Shown here: positions 26,507 to 35,189 of the stretch, piece after piece | Position numbering within the stretch: position 1 is the stretch's first letter | Layout of the letters: the number at the start of each line of letters is the position of its first letter | Origin: Pseudomonas gingeri | GTDB taxonomy: Bacteria > Pseudomonadota > Gammaproteobacteria > Pseudomonadales > Pseudomonadaceae | Assembly (NCBI RefSeq): GCF_013385635.1 | Contig: NZ_JACAPR010000021.1 | Coordinates: 154,376-218,375, forward strand | DNA length: 64,000 nt | Direction: 5' to 3' | Made by a program: the position numbers and the translations under genes | Notes under the pieces: model-generated | What the model saw: the letters and a program-made list of their open reading frames with translations, nothing else | Databases searched by the model: none | What the model was told of the DNA's origin: nothing

Positions 26507-26866
26507 CTATTGCAGGTTGGTGAGCTTGTCGAGTGCCTGGGCACCCTTGCTCACCACCTTGGTGGTCATCGCCATTTGCAGGGAGTACTGGGACAGGGAG
26601 CGGCTCATCTTGACCACGTCCATCGGGTCGGCCGAACCGGCGGCGACTTTCATCGCCCGCATGGCTTGCTCGGACAGGCGGCCCTGGGACTGCAGGCGGT
26701 CGGAGATGGCATTGACCATGCCGTCGGCCAGGTGCCCGGAGACCCCGTGGTCCTGGCGCATGGCGTTGCTGAACAGGTCGACATCCGCCTGCGCGGGCCC
26801 GGAAACCAGCCCTTGCTCATGGTCGACGGGCAAACCCTTGAAGGAGTGGATGGGGGCTAGGCTCAC
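26507..26866 (-). CDS. hrpB: Inner rod protein HrpB (SctI)
   Basis: This 119-aa protein has a polar N-terminus and a helical C-terminal half ending DPMDVVKMSRSLSQYSLQMA and then TKVVSKGAQALDKLTNLQ. That is the characteristic C-terminus of SctI/HrpB rod proteins, where the KxSxxLxxYxxxxxxxxKxxxK pattern supports polymerisation. It lies between hrpZ and hrcJ as in P. syringae and is itself a secreted early substrate. Confidence 0.9.
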   Translation of the reverse strand: MSLAPIHSFKGLPVDHEQGLVSGPAQADVDLFSNAMRQDHGVSGHLADGMVNAISDRLQSQGRLSEQAMRAMKVAAGSADPMDVVKMSRSLSQYSLQMAMTTKVVSKGAQALDKLTNLQ

Positions 26867-26923
26867 GGGACTTCTCCGGCAGACGATGTCGAATGGTGGA
26901 ATAACGCAACAGCGACCCGGGCC

Positions 26924-27958
26924 TCAGCCCAGGTTGCTGGTCATCACGTCGAGGATGTTTTGCGCAGCCTGGGCAGCGGAGTTCTGCAGATCATGCTGCT
27001 GCAGATGATGCCCCAGGCCACCGCCACCGGACTGCAAGCCACTGGCCAGGCCCATGCCCATTTCCAGGCCCTGCTTGAAGATATCCATCGGATTCTTCGC
27101 GCCCAGCAACTTCTCCAACTGGTCTTCGAGGCTGTGCACGACCTTGGCCAGATCACCCCGTGGCGATGTCTGCTGGGGGCTACCCAGGCCGCCGTTGTCG
27201 GCAGGCTCCTGCTGCGGAGTACCAAGGCCGCCGTTGCCGGACAGGTCCTCTTGCGGGCCGCCAAGGCCGCCGCCATCGGACGCGCCCTGCGGGCTGCCCA
27301 GGCCACCGGCATTGGCCGGCTGGGTCGAGGCATCGCCGGCGTTATCGCCGCCGTCCAATTTCTGGGAAATCTGGTCGAGCGCGGCCCTGAATTTCGCCGT
27401 TTCACCCTTGTCGAGGTAGTTGTCCTCGTCCAGCTCCTTGCTCCATGAACCGGAATCGGGCGCACCGAACACCGCCTTGTTCTTGTCCATGTAGTCGGCG
27501 ACCTGTTGCAGGATCGGCTTGTCGGCACTGGAGAATGTCGAGCCGTCGCCCTTGTCGGTCAGGGCGTGATCCAGGGACGCCTTGCCCAGGCCGCGCATGA
27601 CCTGCGACAGCAGGTCAGGACCGCCTTTGCCGCCACCGATACCGGCGTCGGCGGCAGCACCGAAGTTGCTGCCCAGCTTGTCCTTGATAACTTCACCCAA
27701 TGCTTTTTTAACCGCACCGATATCGCTATTGCCCGTTAATGCCGCCAGCGGATTATCTTTCTTTAGTTGCTGTTCAACCATCTTCCCCAACGGCGAATCG
27801 GTGGAAAGATGGCCTCCTGACATTAAGGCATTGCTTAACTTTTCGATAACGCCCTTGAGGGTCTGGGGCGAAGCGGAAGCGTCCGAAGTTGAAGCTGACG
27901 GAATGACAGTGCCTATCCGCCCGAATGCACCGGCAGAGCTGGAAACAGAATTTAGCAT
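26924..27958 (-). CDS. hrpZ: Harpin HrpZ
   Basis: This 344-aa Gly-rich, Cys-free acidic protein has the composition of secreted harpins. The N-terminal third (TLKGVIEKLSNALMSGGHLS, then LGKMVEQQLKKDNPLAALTG) resembles P. syringae HrpZ, and a DKPILQQVADYMDKNKAVFG segment in the middle is a known harpin feature. A four-fold repeat of about 13 aa, each starting GGLG, occupies residues 218-268. Harpins bind membranes and the cell wall and aid translocation. It follows hrpA and precedes hrpB on the same transcript. Confidence 0.92.
   Translation of the reverse strand: MLNSVSSSAGAFGRIGTVIPSASTSDASASPQTLKGVIEKLSNALMSGGHLSTDSPLGKMVEQQLKKDNPLAALTGNSDIGAVKKALGEVIKDKLGSNFGAAADAGIGGGKGGPDLLSQVMRGLGKASLDHALTDKGDGSTFSSADKPILQQVADYMDKNKAVFGAPDSGSWSKELDEDNYLDKGETAKFRAALDQISQKLDGGDNAGDASTQPANAGGLGSPQGASDGGGLGGPQEDLSGNGGLGTPQQEPADNGGLGSPQQTSPRGDLAKVVHSLEDQLEKLLGAKNPMDIFKQGLEMGMGLASGLQSGGGGLGHHLQQHDLQNSAAQAAQNILDVMTSNLG
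27155..27307 (-). repeat. Four-copy 13-residue repeat inside hrpZ
   Basis: Residues 218-268 of HrpZ contain four imperfect units (GGLGSPQGASDG, GGLGGPQEDLSGN, GGLGTPQQEPADN, GGLGSPQQTSPRG). At DNA level this is a repeat of about 39 bp, in phase with the reading frame, so copy-number change would keep the frame open. Confidence 0.8.
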
Positions 27959-28016
27959 GGAAGAATCTCGCTAACGATCACAATGCCCCCTGAACAATCA
28001 GGGGGCCGGGGGATGA

Positions 28017-28343
28017 TTAATAGCTGATGCCCTTGGCGGTTTGTGCCACGTTCGAGATTTCTTTGTTCGCGGCGTCAGTCTGAGCGGAGCTGATGGCCTG
28101 CAGGGTGTTGCGCTGCTCGGTCTGCATGGCCGCCTGGCCTTGCAACATGATATTGCGCGCGGACTGCTCGTCCTGCATCTGCATCATCTTCATTTGTGCG
28201 TCAGCGGCCTTGCCACCACCGGACATATCCGCCGCCGCTGACTGGTTCTGCGCGTTACCCTGGATAGAGTTGGCGGTTTCCTTGACAGAGTTGAAACCAT
28301 TGACCGCCGAATTCACCATACCGCCGATACCTGGAAGTTTCAT
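28017..28343 (-). CDS. hrpA: Hrp pilin HrpA
   Basis: This 108-aa protein is rich in Gln, Ala, Ser, Asn and Met, with no Cys or Trp. Its helical C-terminal half (QDEQSARNIMLQGQAAMQTE, then SSAQTDAANKEISNVAQTAK) is the usual composition of Hrp pilins, which run about 108-113 aa in P. syringae. It polymerises into the pilus that crosses the plant cell wall. An AGGAG site lies ahead of the ATG. The hrp box is about 50 bp upstream, inside the end of hrpS. Confidence 0.88.
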   Translation of the reverse strand: MKLPGIGGMVNSAVNGFNSVKETANSIQGNAQNQSAAADMSGGGKAADAQMKMMQMQDEQSARNIMLQGQAAMQTEQRNTLQAISSAQTDAANKEISNVAQTAKGISY

Positions 28344-28375
28344 AATCTTCTACAACTCCTGATTGGTCACCCACG

Positions 28376-29359
28376 TCAGTGCGGGATATCCATGAGTGGA
28401 ACCCCCAGCGATTTGAGTTCCATCTTTTTTTCCAGGCCGTCGTTCTTCAGGAAAATATCCAGGGTCTTGATCCGGTGGTACAGGGTCCGCCGCGGCACGC
28501 CCAGCTCCATGCTCACCGCGTCCACGGACTGCCCGTGGCGCTTGAGCGCCTCCTGGATCAACGTACGCTCGATCACTCGCATCTGCGCCTTGAGGGTCTG
28601 CCCCTCGACATCGTCCGGCGCATCGCCACCCAGCAACGGGAAGCCCAGTACAAAGCGCTTGGCCGCCGATTTCAGCTCGCGGATATTGCCCGGCCAGGAA
28701 TGACTGAGCAGCATCTGCGCCAGCGAGGCGTTCAACGGCTTCTGGCCCCGGCCGAGATCGCGGGTGGCAGCACTGGCGAACTTGGAGAACAGCGGAATGA
28801 TCTGGTCGCGGCGCTCACGCAACGCCGGCAACTGGATGGTCAGGACATTGAGGCGAAAGTACAGGTCGCGGCGAAACAACCCGTCTTCGACCATTTTCCC
28901 CAGGGGCCGCTGCGCCGAAGCGATCACGCACAGATCCAGCGGAATCACGGTGGTCGACCCCAGGCGCTCGATGGCTCGCACTTCGAGCACACGCAACAGC
29001 TTGGCCTGAAGGCTCAGCGGCATGCTGTCGATCTCGTCGAGGTAGAGAGTGCCGCCCTGGGCCGCCTCGATGTAGCCCATGCGCGACCGGCTGGCGCCGG
29101 TAAAGGCGCCGCTGACCACACCGAACAATTCGCTCTCGGCCAGGGATTCGGGAATCGCCGCGCAGTTCATCGCCACAAAGGGACCATTGCGCCCGGAAAG
29201 CCCGTGGATACGCTGGGCCAGGGTGTCCTTGCCCGTGCCTGTCTCACCCGAGAGCAACAGATCGATGCCCAGTTGAGACGTACTTTGCGCAATGATCTTT
29301 ATATTGGGAATCTCCTTCTCGGAGTCAAGCTCACAATCAAAGCAATCGTACACACCCAT
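28376..29359 (-). CDS. hrpS: Sigma-54 enhancer-binding protein HrpS/HrpR (RspR)
   Basis: This 327-aa protein consists of a central AAA+ domain and a Fis-type HTH, with no receiver domain. Walker A is at residues 38-45 (GETGTGKD), the sigma-54-contacting GAFTGA loop at 84-89, Walker B at about 104-111 (TLYLDEID), and the HTH at about 275-300 (SVDAVSMELGVPRRTLYHRI). This is the HrpR/HrpS layout. In P. syringae the two paralogues form a hetero-hexamer at the hrpL promoter; only one is found here, so it presumably works as a homo-oligomer. GGAG lies 6 bases before the ATG. Confidence 0.93.
   Translation of the reverse strand: MGVYDCFDCELDSEKEIPNIKIIAQSTSQLGIDLLLSGETGTGKDTLAQRIHGLSGRNGPFVAMNCAAIPESLAESELFGVVSGAFTGASRSRMGYIEAAQGGTLYLDEIDSMPLSLQAKLLRVLEVRAIERLGSTTVIPLDLCVIASAQRPLGKMVEDGLFRRDLYFRLNVLTIQLPALRERRDQIIPLFSKFASAATRDLGRGQKPLNASLAQMLLSHSWPGNIRELKSAAKRFVLGFPLLGGDAPDDVEGQTLKAQMRVIERTLIQEALKRHGQSVDAVSMELGVPRRTLYHRIKTLDIFLKNDGLEKKMELKSLGVPLMDIPH
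28393..28421 (-). promoter_or_regulatory. hrp box of the hrpA operon, inside the hrpS 3' end
   Basis: The minus strand reads GGAACT-N16-CCACTCA, one base off the strict GGAACC form but within the known GGAACY variants. It lies in the last 46 bp of the hrpS coding sequence and about 50 bp upstream of the hrpA ATG. Confidence 0.85.
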
Positions 29360-30092
29360 CTACGATCTCCAGATCGGTCCGCTCAATTAAATTCCCCGCC
29401 AGGCAGGGCCGTCGCTTCCTTTGTAACCACCTGGTGACATTTCCATCACACCGGCAGCTGTTGCGAACAGAACCCCGCACTCGGAACAAGTTACCGAGCA
29501 GAAAAATCCATTATGTTTTTATTTTCCACAACGCCAAAAAAACATCAGAACAGGCTTTAAGTGCCCAAAATTTGGCAAGCCGCTTATTTAAGACAACATG
29601 ATTGCCCTATACTTGAAACAGAACCGACGAGTACTGATATTCAGCGAATTCGTTTTCCGCTAACACCATTCGAAACTCGGATCTATTAACAAAGTATTAA
29701 AACAAGAACGCGCGCACAAAAAATTCTGACTGGTCCTTTTTGAACATTTCGTACAGACGTTTGAAAGGCCACCTTATCATTCACGCTCCATTTACCGATA
29801 AAGATCGGCATCACACGATAACAGAGGCCAGCCGAGCATGCTGGTGCCCGGTAGTGGGCGAAAGAATACATTCGTACTTATGCCTGTCAACCGTAATCTT
29901 AAATTAACAGATCCCAGTGCGAGTTATTCTCTTCTTGCCCCGTTTTCGAACACCGAAGTTCAAATACCGGGCAACGGACAAAATACTGGTGAAACCCCGG
30001 GCAATGTCAAAGCACTGGCATTACAAACTTTAGAGTGCCAGCACTAAAGATACCATCGCGTCGATCCGGGAAGTGCCATGGGGATTTTTTAT
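29360..30092. other. AT-rich gap between hrpS and shcM
   Basis: About 730 bp without a supported gene. Base composition is much richer in A and T than the rest of the window (clearest at 29500-29900). It must hold the hrpS promoter on one side. Short open frames on both strands (for example 29838-30047 plus) have no ribosome-binding site or recognisable protein. I saw no repeat or recombinase gene here. Confidence 0.6.
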
Positions 30093-30121
30093 GGAACCCA
30101 TTTCACCTGGCGAACCACTCA
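30093..30121 (+). promoter_or_regulatory. hrp box upstream of shcM-hopM1
   Basis: GGAACC-N16-CCACTCA is an exact HrpL promoter. It lies about 107 bp before the shcM start codon, leaving a fairly long leader of roughly 100 nt. Confidence 0.9.
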
Positions 30122-30227
30122 TCTGCGAGCAAGCCGGTTTTCCCATCGGCGAGGCCACCACCACCCAAGCCCGCCCCATCATGCGCCGGCACCAAGGTAC
30201 GCGCGTGATGCCCGGAGAACAAGAAAC

Positions 30228-30725
30228 ATGGCCATCGAGAACTACCGGCAACTGGTCGACGAGATCTGCCGACTGAGCCTTATCCCGCCCACCGCCGTGC
30301 TATACGAGAACACTCGACTGACGGTCAGGGACGTGGACTTTTCCCTGCACTACGTGGACGCCCCCGGCCCAGGAAACGTGGTGCTTCACGGTGATTTCGG
30401 GCCATTGCCGGCACGTCGGCGCGAGGCGGTCCTGCTGCGCCTGCTCGAGACCAATTTCTATCTGTTCGACGGTCGCTACAGCAGCAGTTTTTCCCACAAC
30501 GAACAGACCGGACGGGTCCTGTTGAACAGCTCCCTGGCCCTGGCGGACACCTCGGCAACGCACCTGCTGGGCCTGATGGGACACTTCGCCGAATACGCCC
30601 AGGCCTGGCGCCAGACCGGTTTTCTCAACGATGACAGCGACCAGGACAACCGCCCGCAAACACTGCCGGGGCGCTCCACCACCCTGGCCACAGGCCGCCT
30701 GACATCCGGCGCGAGGGCCCTATGA
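30228..30725 (+). CDS. shcM: Type III chaperone ShcM (CesT family)
   Basis: This 165-aa protein starts MAIENYRQLVDEICRLSLIP and shows the CesT chaperone order: N-terminal helix, strands (LTVRDVDFSLHYVDAPGPGN, VVLHGDFG), the LPARRREAVLLRLLETNFYL helix, NEQTGRVLLNSSLAL strands and a long C-terminal helix. Its stop overlaps the hopM1 start (ATGA), so it is the dedicated chaperone ShcM. The ATG at 30228 is preferred over upstream in-frame ATGs that fall within the hrp-box leader. Confidence 0.88.
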   Translation: MAIENYRQLVDEICRLSLIPPTAVLYENTRLTVRDVDFSLHYVDAPGPGNVVLHGDFGPLPARRREAVLLRLLETNFYLFDGRYSSSFSHNEQTGRVLLNSSLALADTSATHLLGLMGHFAEYAQAWRQTGFLNDDSDQDNRPQTLPGRSTTLATGRLTSGARAL

Positions 30726-32890
30726 GCAGCATTTACGGTCCATCCTCAAGCACTGTCCACCGCCCTTTGGAGCCTCGGCCAGAGGCGATTGCCGAGGCAC
30801 CGGTGGATGCGGCGAACAGCAACGACATCCCCCTCGCCCGGCTCTCGTCCAACCGCCAGGCGCCTCCCGCCCTGGCACCCGCGGGTGATACGCGGCAGCC
30901 CAGCGCCACGCTGAAAACCTATTCGGAGCAACTGCGCCCGTCGCCGTCCCTGGCCCGCCAGGCCCAGACCCTGGCGCACGCCCTGCACACGGGTAAGCCG
31001 GTATTGGACAATCTGGACCAGTGCCAGGCGCGGATGATCCTGGAAGGCAAATACCTCGAAGAACATCCCCGGGCCGCGTTCCCGATCATCAACGCCCAGC
31101 TGTTTCCCGAGCGCGACGAGCAAGGCCGTTTCCTGCTCCCCGATGCCCTGGCCGACAGTGCGCGGGACACCCGCCTGCAACTGCACAAGGCCCTTGGCGA
31201 ACTCGGCAAGAACCCCGGCGCGCCGGACCTGGCGGCGTACGGCCAGGTTCTGGAACAGGCGATCACACAACAGACCGAGCTGTTTGCCGGCAAGGCCGCG
31301 CAATACGCCGAAGTGCTCGCCCGGCCCGGTCTGCCCGAGGCCGACCGCGCCCAGGTACTGCGCAGCGAACAGGCCTTTGCCCGCCACGCCGCGCAGGTGG
31401 CCAACGAAATCCCCCAGGCCCTGAAACAAGCGCAGAGCAAGGCCCAGGCCACGGTCGACGCACTGCGCCACCTGAACCAGCCCGCCGCTGAGTGGGAAGG
31501 CATCAACCAGCAGCTCAAGGAACTGGTGAAACAGACCAGCCAGAATGGCGACTTCAAGGACGCCCTGGACAACGCCCGCCTGCCCGTAACCCTCGCCGAC
31601 CTACATCAGGCCAACGACGGCTGGGCCGCGACCACCAAGGCCTTTGTCGCCGGTGCGGTGCCGCAGATGCTCGCGTCCGGCCTGGCCTTCGGCTTCGCCC
31701 GGGCCGCCGTCGAGGCGGCGATTCCGGACAATCTGCCGGTGCAGTTGTTCGCCACCGGCGCGGTGATGGCCGCCGCCCACGAAGTGGGCACCAACCTGCT
31801 CAAGCCCATGGGCCAGGAACTGGTCGGCGGCTGGAGCCTGGCACCGGTCAAGGCCAGTGAAGTGATCCCCAACCCCAACCCGCGCATCAGCATCGGCGGG
31901 GTGATCCAGGCCCCGGACGCCGAAGCGAAGGCACAGGCCAAGACCGCGGTCGAGACACTGCGCGGCCAGCACAAGAATGCCCAGCAGGCCAACAAGAACG
32001 GTACCGGCCTCGGTGAACTGCAGGCCTATGGCTCCTTCGCCACGGCCCAGGCCATTCGCCGCGGCCTCGGCTTCGCCGCCCCGCAACTGCACGTCAACAA
32101 TGTCGGCCCGCGGACACTCGCCTCGATGGGCGGCGGCGTGCTGATGGGCGGTGTGCAATCGAGCATGCAACTGCGCAGCACGGCCACCGACGAGCGGGGC
32201 CGCGAGCTGCCCACCCACACCTTCAAACAGGTCGACAAACCACTTTCACAACGCCTGGCCAAAGCCGCCGGCGACGCGGTACTGGCCAGTAATCCAAGCG
32301 ATACCGAGGTGCGCCAGAGCTTGCTGAGCAAGACGTTCGGCTCCTATCTGGGACTGGGTTCGGCAGCCCTGGTCGGCGCCGCCGGGCGTGCGGTCGGCGC
32401 TGCCGGCCCGGCACAGAAATTCGGCCAGGTGATGCTCGCCGCCATGGGCTCGCCGGCCTTGCTGATTCCGGCCTACGCCAGCTTCCAGTCCGGCCCGGAA
32501 TCCAAGGCCCACAGCGCCGCACTCAAGGCCAGGGCGGACAGCCAGGCCTTGCCGGGAGCGCCCGCTGAATCGACCGCGAGCGCCTTCCCGCGGACACGCT
32601 CGGCCGTGCAGAACATCCTCGATCCCGACCGGGCCGACCTGGCCCACGGCACGCTGCCGGGCACCGCCGGACGCGTCGCCGAGAACACCTTCCACCGGGT
32701 GCGTGGCGGCCTGCAGGTGGCCTCGCAGGTACCGACCGAACTGATCGAAAACGCCCCGCAACTGATCAAGACCGCCCCTGCGGCACTGGCCGGCCTGAAG
32801 AACAGCGTCCAGCAGGCCTTTGCCGCGACACCGGCAACCACCGAGGAGAGCGACGACCCACAACCGCCGGGTGCCTATCCAGCCACCTGA
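30722..32890 (+). CDS. hopM1: Type III effector HopM1/RopM family
   Basis: This 722-aa protein is close to the 712 aa of P. syringae HopM1. Recognisable shared segments include AFVAGAVPQMLASGLAFGFA (about residue 310), AAHEVGTNLLKPMGQELVGG followed by VKASEVIPNPNP (about 355-390), GELQAYGSFATAQAIRRGLG (about 430-450) and the C-terminal RTRSAVQNILDPDRADLAHG with AGRVAENTFHRVRGGLQVAS. HopM1 acts in the plant endomembrane system and suppresses immunity, redundantly with AvrE. It is transcribed with shcM from the hrp box at 30093 and ends at a strong terminator. Confidence 0.9.
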   Translation: MSSIYGPSSSTVHRPLEPRPEAIAEAPVDAANSNDIPLARLSSNRQAPPALAPAGDTRQPSATLKTYSEQLRPSPSLARQAQTLAHALHTGKPVLDNLDQCQARMILEGKYLEEHPRAAFPIINAQLFPERDEQGRFLLPDALADSARDTRLQLHKALGELGKNPGAPDLAAYGQVLEQAITQQTELFAGKAAQYAEVLARPGLPEADRAQVLRSEQAFARHAAQVANEIPQALKQAQSKAQATVDALRHLNQPAAEWEGINQQLKELVKQTSQNGDFKDALDNARLPVTLADLHQANDGWAATTKAFVAGAVPQMLASGLAFGFARAAVEAAIPDNLPVQLFATGAVMAAAHEVGTNLLKPMGQELVGGWSLAPVKASEVIPNPNPRISIGGVIQAPDAEAKAQAKTAVETLRGQHKNAQQANKNGTGLGELQAYGSFATAQAIRRGLGFAAPQLHVNNVGPRTLASMGGGVLMGGVQSSMQLRSTATDERGRELPTHTFKQVDKPLSQRLAKAAGDAVLASNPSDTEVRQSLLSKTFGSYLGLGSAALVGAAGRAVGAAGPAQKFGQVMLAAMGSPALLIPAYASFQSGPESKAHSAALKARADSQALPGAPAESTASAFPRTRSAVQNILDPDRADLAHGTLPGTAGRVAENTFHRVRGGLQVASQVPTELIENAPQLIKTAPAALAGLKNSVQQAFAATPATTEESDDPQPPGAYPAT

Positions 32891-32913
32891 ACATCGACAA
32901 GCAACCTCTGGAC

Positions 32914-32962
32914 ATAGCCGCCGCCGACCCGCTTAAGGGGGACAGCGGCGGCTATTTCGTTT
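32914..32962 (+). terminator. Rho-independent terminator after hopM1
   Basis: A perfect 11-bp stem (ATAGCCGCCGC at 32914-32924 with GCGGCGGCTAT at 32945-32955) is followed by TTCGTTTC. It marks the right border of the type III cluster. Confidence 0.85.
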
Positions 32963-33120
32963 CGGGCACCTAGCCCGACCCCCGGCAACCCCACGAAAAA
33001 ACTATGGAAGGCATTAGTTAATACAATGAGCACCGCCCCGAAACGGCAACATTATCGTGCCATCATTGAAACATCCCGTAATACCCACTTTCACTTGGCG
33101 CAGTCCAGGAGCCGGTTGTC

Positions 33121-34743
33121 ATGCTGTTGAGGAATCTGAAGATCCCTGTCCGCTCCGCCCTCAGCTTCGCCGTCATCACTGCGCTGCTGATCGTGCTGGG
33201 ACTGGTGTCCCTGTGGAACATGAGCGCCATCCGCACCCTGGCGGCCCAACTCGAGGAACGCTCGATGGCCAGCGTCATCGCCGCCGACCGGGTCAACTCG
33301 ACCGCCTTGAAGCTGCTGCTGGAAAGTCGTCGGCTGATCGCCCAGTCCAATGCGTCGACCAAGGACGCCACCATCGAGAACATCCGCGCGTTTCGCACCA
33401 CCCTGCTCGGCCAGTTGCAGGACTACAGCGCCTATATCAGCGACGAGCACGAGCAACAGTTGTTCAAGGTGGTCAGCGACGGTATCCAGCGCCTGACCCG
33501 GCTGGCCGACAGCTGCATCGATTTCAGCCAGAAAGGTCAGTACGCCGAAGGCGCGTTGCTGCTGGACGAACAGGTGCCGCTGAACAAGCTGATGCAACAG
33601 GCCATCGACCAACTGGTGCAGTTGAATATCGACAAGGCCAGGCAGTCCGGGCTCGACTCGGCGCACACCTACAACGTCAGCCTCGACTTCACCATTGCCA
33701 TGATCATCTTCGCCTCGCTGGCCACCCTGGTCCTGGCGTACTGTTTCACCCGCAGTATCACCGTGCCGTTGAAATATGCCCTGTCGATCAACGATACGAT
33801 TGCCCGTGGCGACCTGCGCAGCGAGATCGTGATCGAGGGCAAGGACGAACTGTCGGCCCTGCTCCAATCGGCCCGTACCATGCAGGGCAACCTGCGCGAT
33901 ACGATCCGCCTGATCGGTGACTCGTCGACCCAACTGGCCTCGGCGGCGGAAGAAATGAGCGCGGTGACCGGCGAATCCAGCCGCGGCCTGCAACGGCAGA
34001 ACCAGGAGATCGAACAGGCCGCCACGGCGGTGAACCAGATGACCGTGGCGGTCAACGATGTGGCACGCAATGCCGCCTCGGCCTCGACGGCGGCGCGCTC
34101 CTCCGGCGAGTCGAGCCAGACCGGTTCGGACCGGGTCATGCACACCGTCGTCGCCATCGAGAAATTGAGTTCGACAGTGCAGAACACCAGCGCTGATGTG
34201 CAGCAACTGGCGACGCAATCGCAGGACATCAGCCAGGTCCTGGAGGTGATTCGCACCATTGCCGAACAGACCAACCTGCTGGCCCTGAACGCCGCTATCG
34301 AGGCGGCGCGGGCCGGCGAACAGGGTCGCGGTTTTGCCGTGGTCGCCGATGAAGTCCGCGCCCTGGCCGGGCGCACGCAGCAATCGACCGGGGAAATCGC
34401 GCAGATCATCGAGCGCATCCGCCAGGGCACCGAGCAGGTGACCCGGGCCATGCAGGACAGCTGCGAGGAAGCCCGGGACACCTTGCGCATCGCCCATGAG
34501 GCCGGCGCGGCACTGACGGAGATCGCCGGCGCCATCGGCCAGATCAACGACATGAACCTGCGCATTGCCGCCGGTTCCGAAGAACAGGCCGAAGTGGCGC
34601 GCACCGTGGACCGCAACCTGAGCAGTATCCGCGACCTGTCGATGCACAGCGCCAGCGGTGCCCAGCAGACTTCGGTGGCGAGTGCCGAGTTGTCGCGCCT
34701 GGCGGCGGACATGCACGGGCTGGTGGCACGTTTCTCGATCTGA
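33121..34743 (+). CDS. Methyl-accepting chemotaxis protein
   Basis: This 540-aa transmembrane chemoreceptor has TM1 at about residues 13-33, a periplasmic four-helix-bundle sensor domain (about 34-188), TM2 at about 190-209 ([19 protein letters not shown]), HAMP at about 210-262 and a signalling domain to the end. The conserved hairpin tip [20 protein letters not shown] and then [15 protein letters not shown] falls near residues 381-415. There is no C-terminal CheR-binding pentapeptide (it ends LVARFSI). The ligand is not predictable. It is separated from the type III cluster by a terminator and is probably unrelated. Confidence 0.93.
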   Translation: MLLRNLKIPVRSALSFAVITALLIVLGLVSLWNMSAIRTLAAQLEERSMASVIAADRVNSTALKLLLESRRLIAQSNASTKDATIENIRAFRTTLLGQLQDYSAYISDEHEQQLFKVVSDGIQRLTRLADSCIDFSQKGQYAEGALLLDEQVPLNKLMQQAIDQLVQLNIDKARQSGLDSAHTYNVSLDFTIAMIIFASLATLVLAYCFTRSITVPLKYALSINDTIARGDLRSEIVIEGKDELSALLQSARTMQGNLRDTIRLIGDSSTQLASAAEEMSAVTGESSRGLQRQNQEIEQAATAVNQMTVAVNDVARNAASASTAARSSGESSQTGSDRVMHTVVAIEKLSSTVQNTSADVQQLATQSQDISQVLEVIRTIAEQTNLLALNAAIEAARAGEQGRGFAVVADEVRALAGRTQQSTGEIAQIIERIRQGTEQVTRAMQDSCEEARDTLRIAHEAGAALTEIAGAIGQINDMNLRIAAGSEEQAEVARTVDRNLSSIRDLSMHSASGAQQTSVASAELSRLAADMHGLVARFSI

Positions 34744-34861
34744 GCCACGTATCGGACTGTGTACGCAGTACCCCGCCATACACTGAGGCACGTTGTCGAA
34801 TGTCGCTTCGGCCAATGTCCCGCTGCCGAATTCAGCCACGTCAACCCGCAGCAACTGGCAA

Positions 34862-34940
34862 AAGGCGGTTCTGATCGATTGCTGGAGCGGCGCGTGGCCG
34901 AAGGCGGTTCTGATCGGTTGCTGGAACGTCGCATGGCGGC
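34862..34940. repeat. Imperfect tandem duplication
   Basis: Two adjacent copies of about 39 bp share GGCGGTTCTGATCG, TTGCTGGA and CGTGGCC/CATGGCG. An open frame at 34759-34977 translates them as GGSDRLLERR repeated twice, but that frame has no recognisable ribosome-binding site or homology. Confidence 0.6.
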
Positions 34941-35006
34941 CGGCGATGCGGATCATCACGCTGATCGCAGTGCTTGAAACCTGCAATGCCCTGAACGGTT
35001 TCTCAA

Positions 35007-35040
35007 GAAAAAGCCCCGATCATTCGACCGGGGCTTTTTC
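35007..35040. terminator. Bidirectional rho-independent terminator
   Basis: GAAAAAGCCCCG-loop-CGGGGCTTTTTC is symmetric, so it can terminate transcripts from either side: the chemoreceptor gene on the plus strand and, beyond the 107-bp element, the dipZ-like gene on the minus strand. Confidence 0.85.
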
Positions 35041-35082
35041 ATTTTCGACCGAAACACACGCCTTCACGCCGAAGCACACATT

Positions 35083-35189
35083 GATCGTTCCCACGGTCCC
35101 CGTGGACATGCAGCCCGTGATGCTCCGCGTCACAAGAGCGGACGCGGAGCGTCCGGAGAGGCGTTACCACGCGGAGCGTGGGAACGATC
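35083..35189. repeat. 107-bp palindromic intergenic element, copy 1
   Basis: It begins GATCGTTCCCACG and ends with the exact inverse CGTGGGAACGATC, with internal GCGGAGCGT/ACGCTCCGC-type palindromes. The interior is inverted relative to copies 2 (46174-46280) and 3 (53053-53159); all three are exactly 107 bp. Confidence 0.8.

Noticed and set aside
29838-30047. Possible small plus-strand gene upstream of the shcM hrp box
   Set aside because: No ribosome-binding site, no recognisable protein, AT-rich surroundings; random open frame is likelier.
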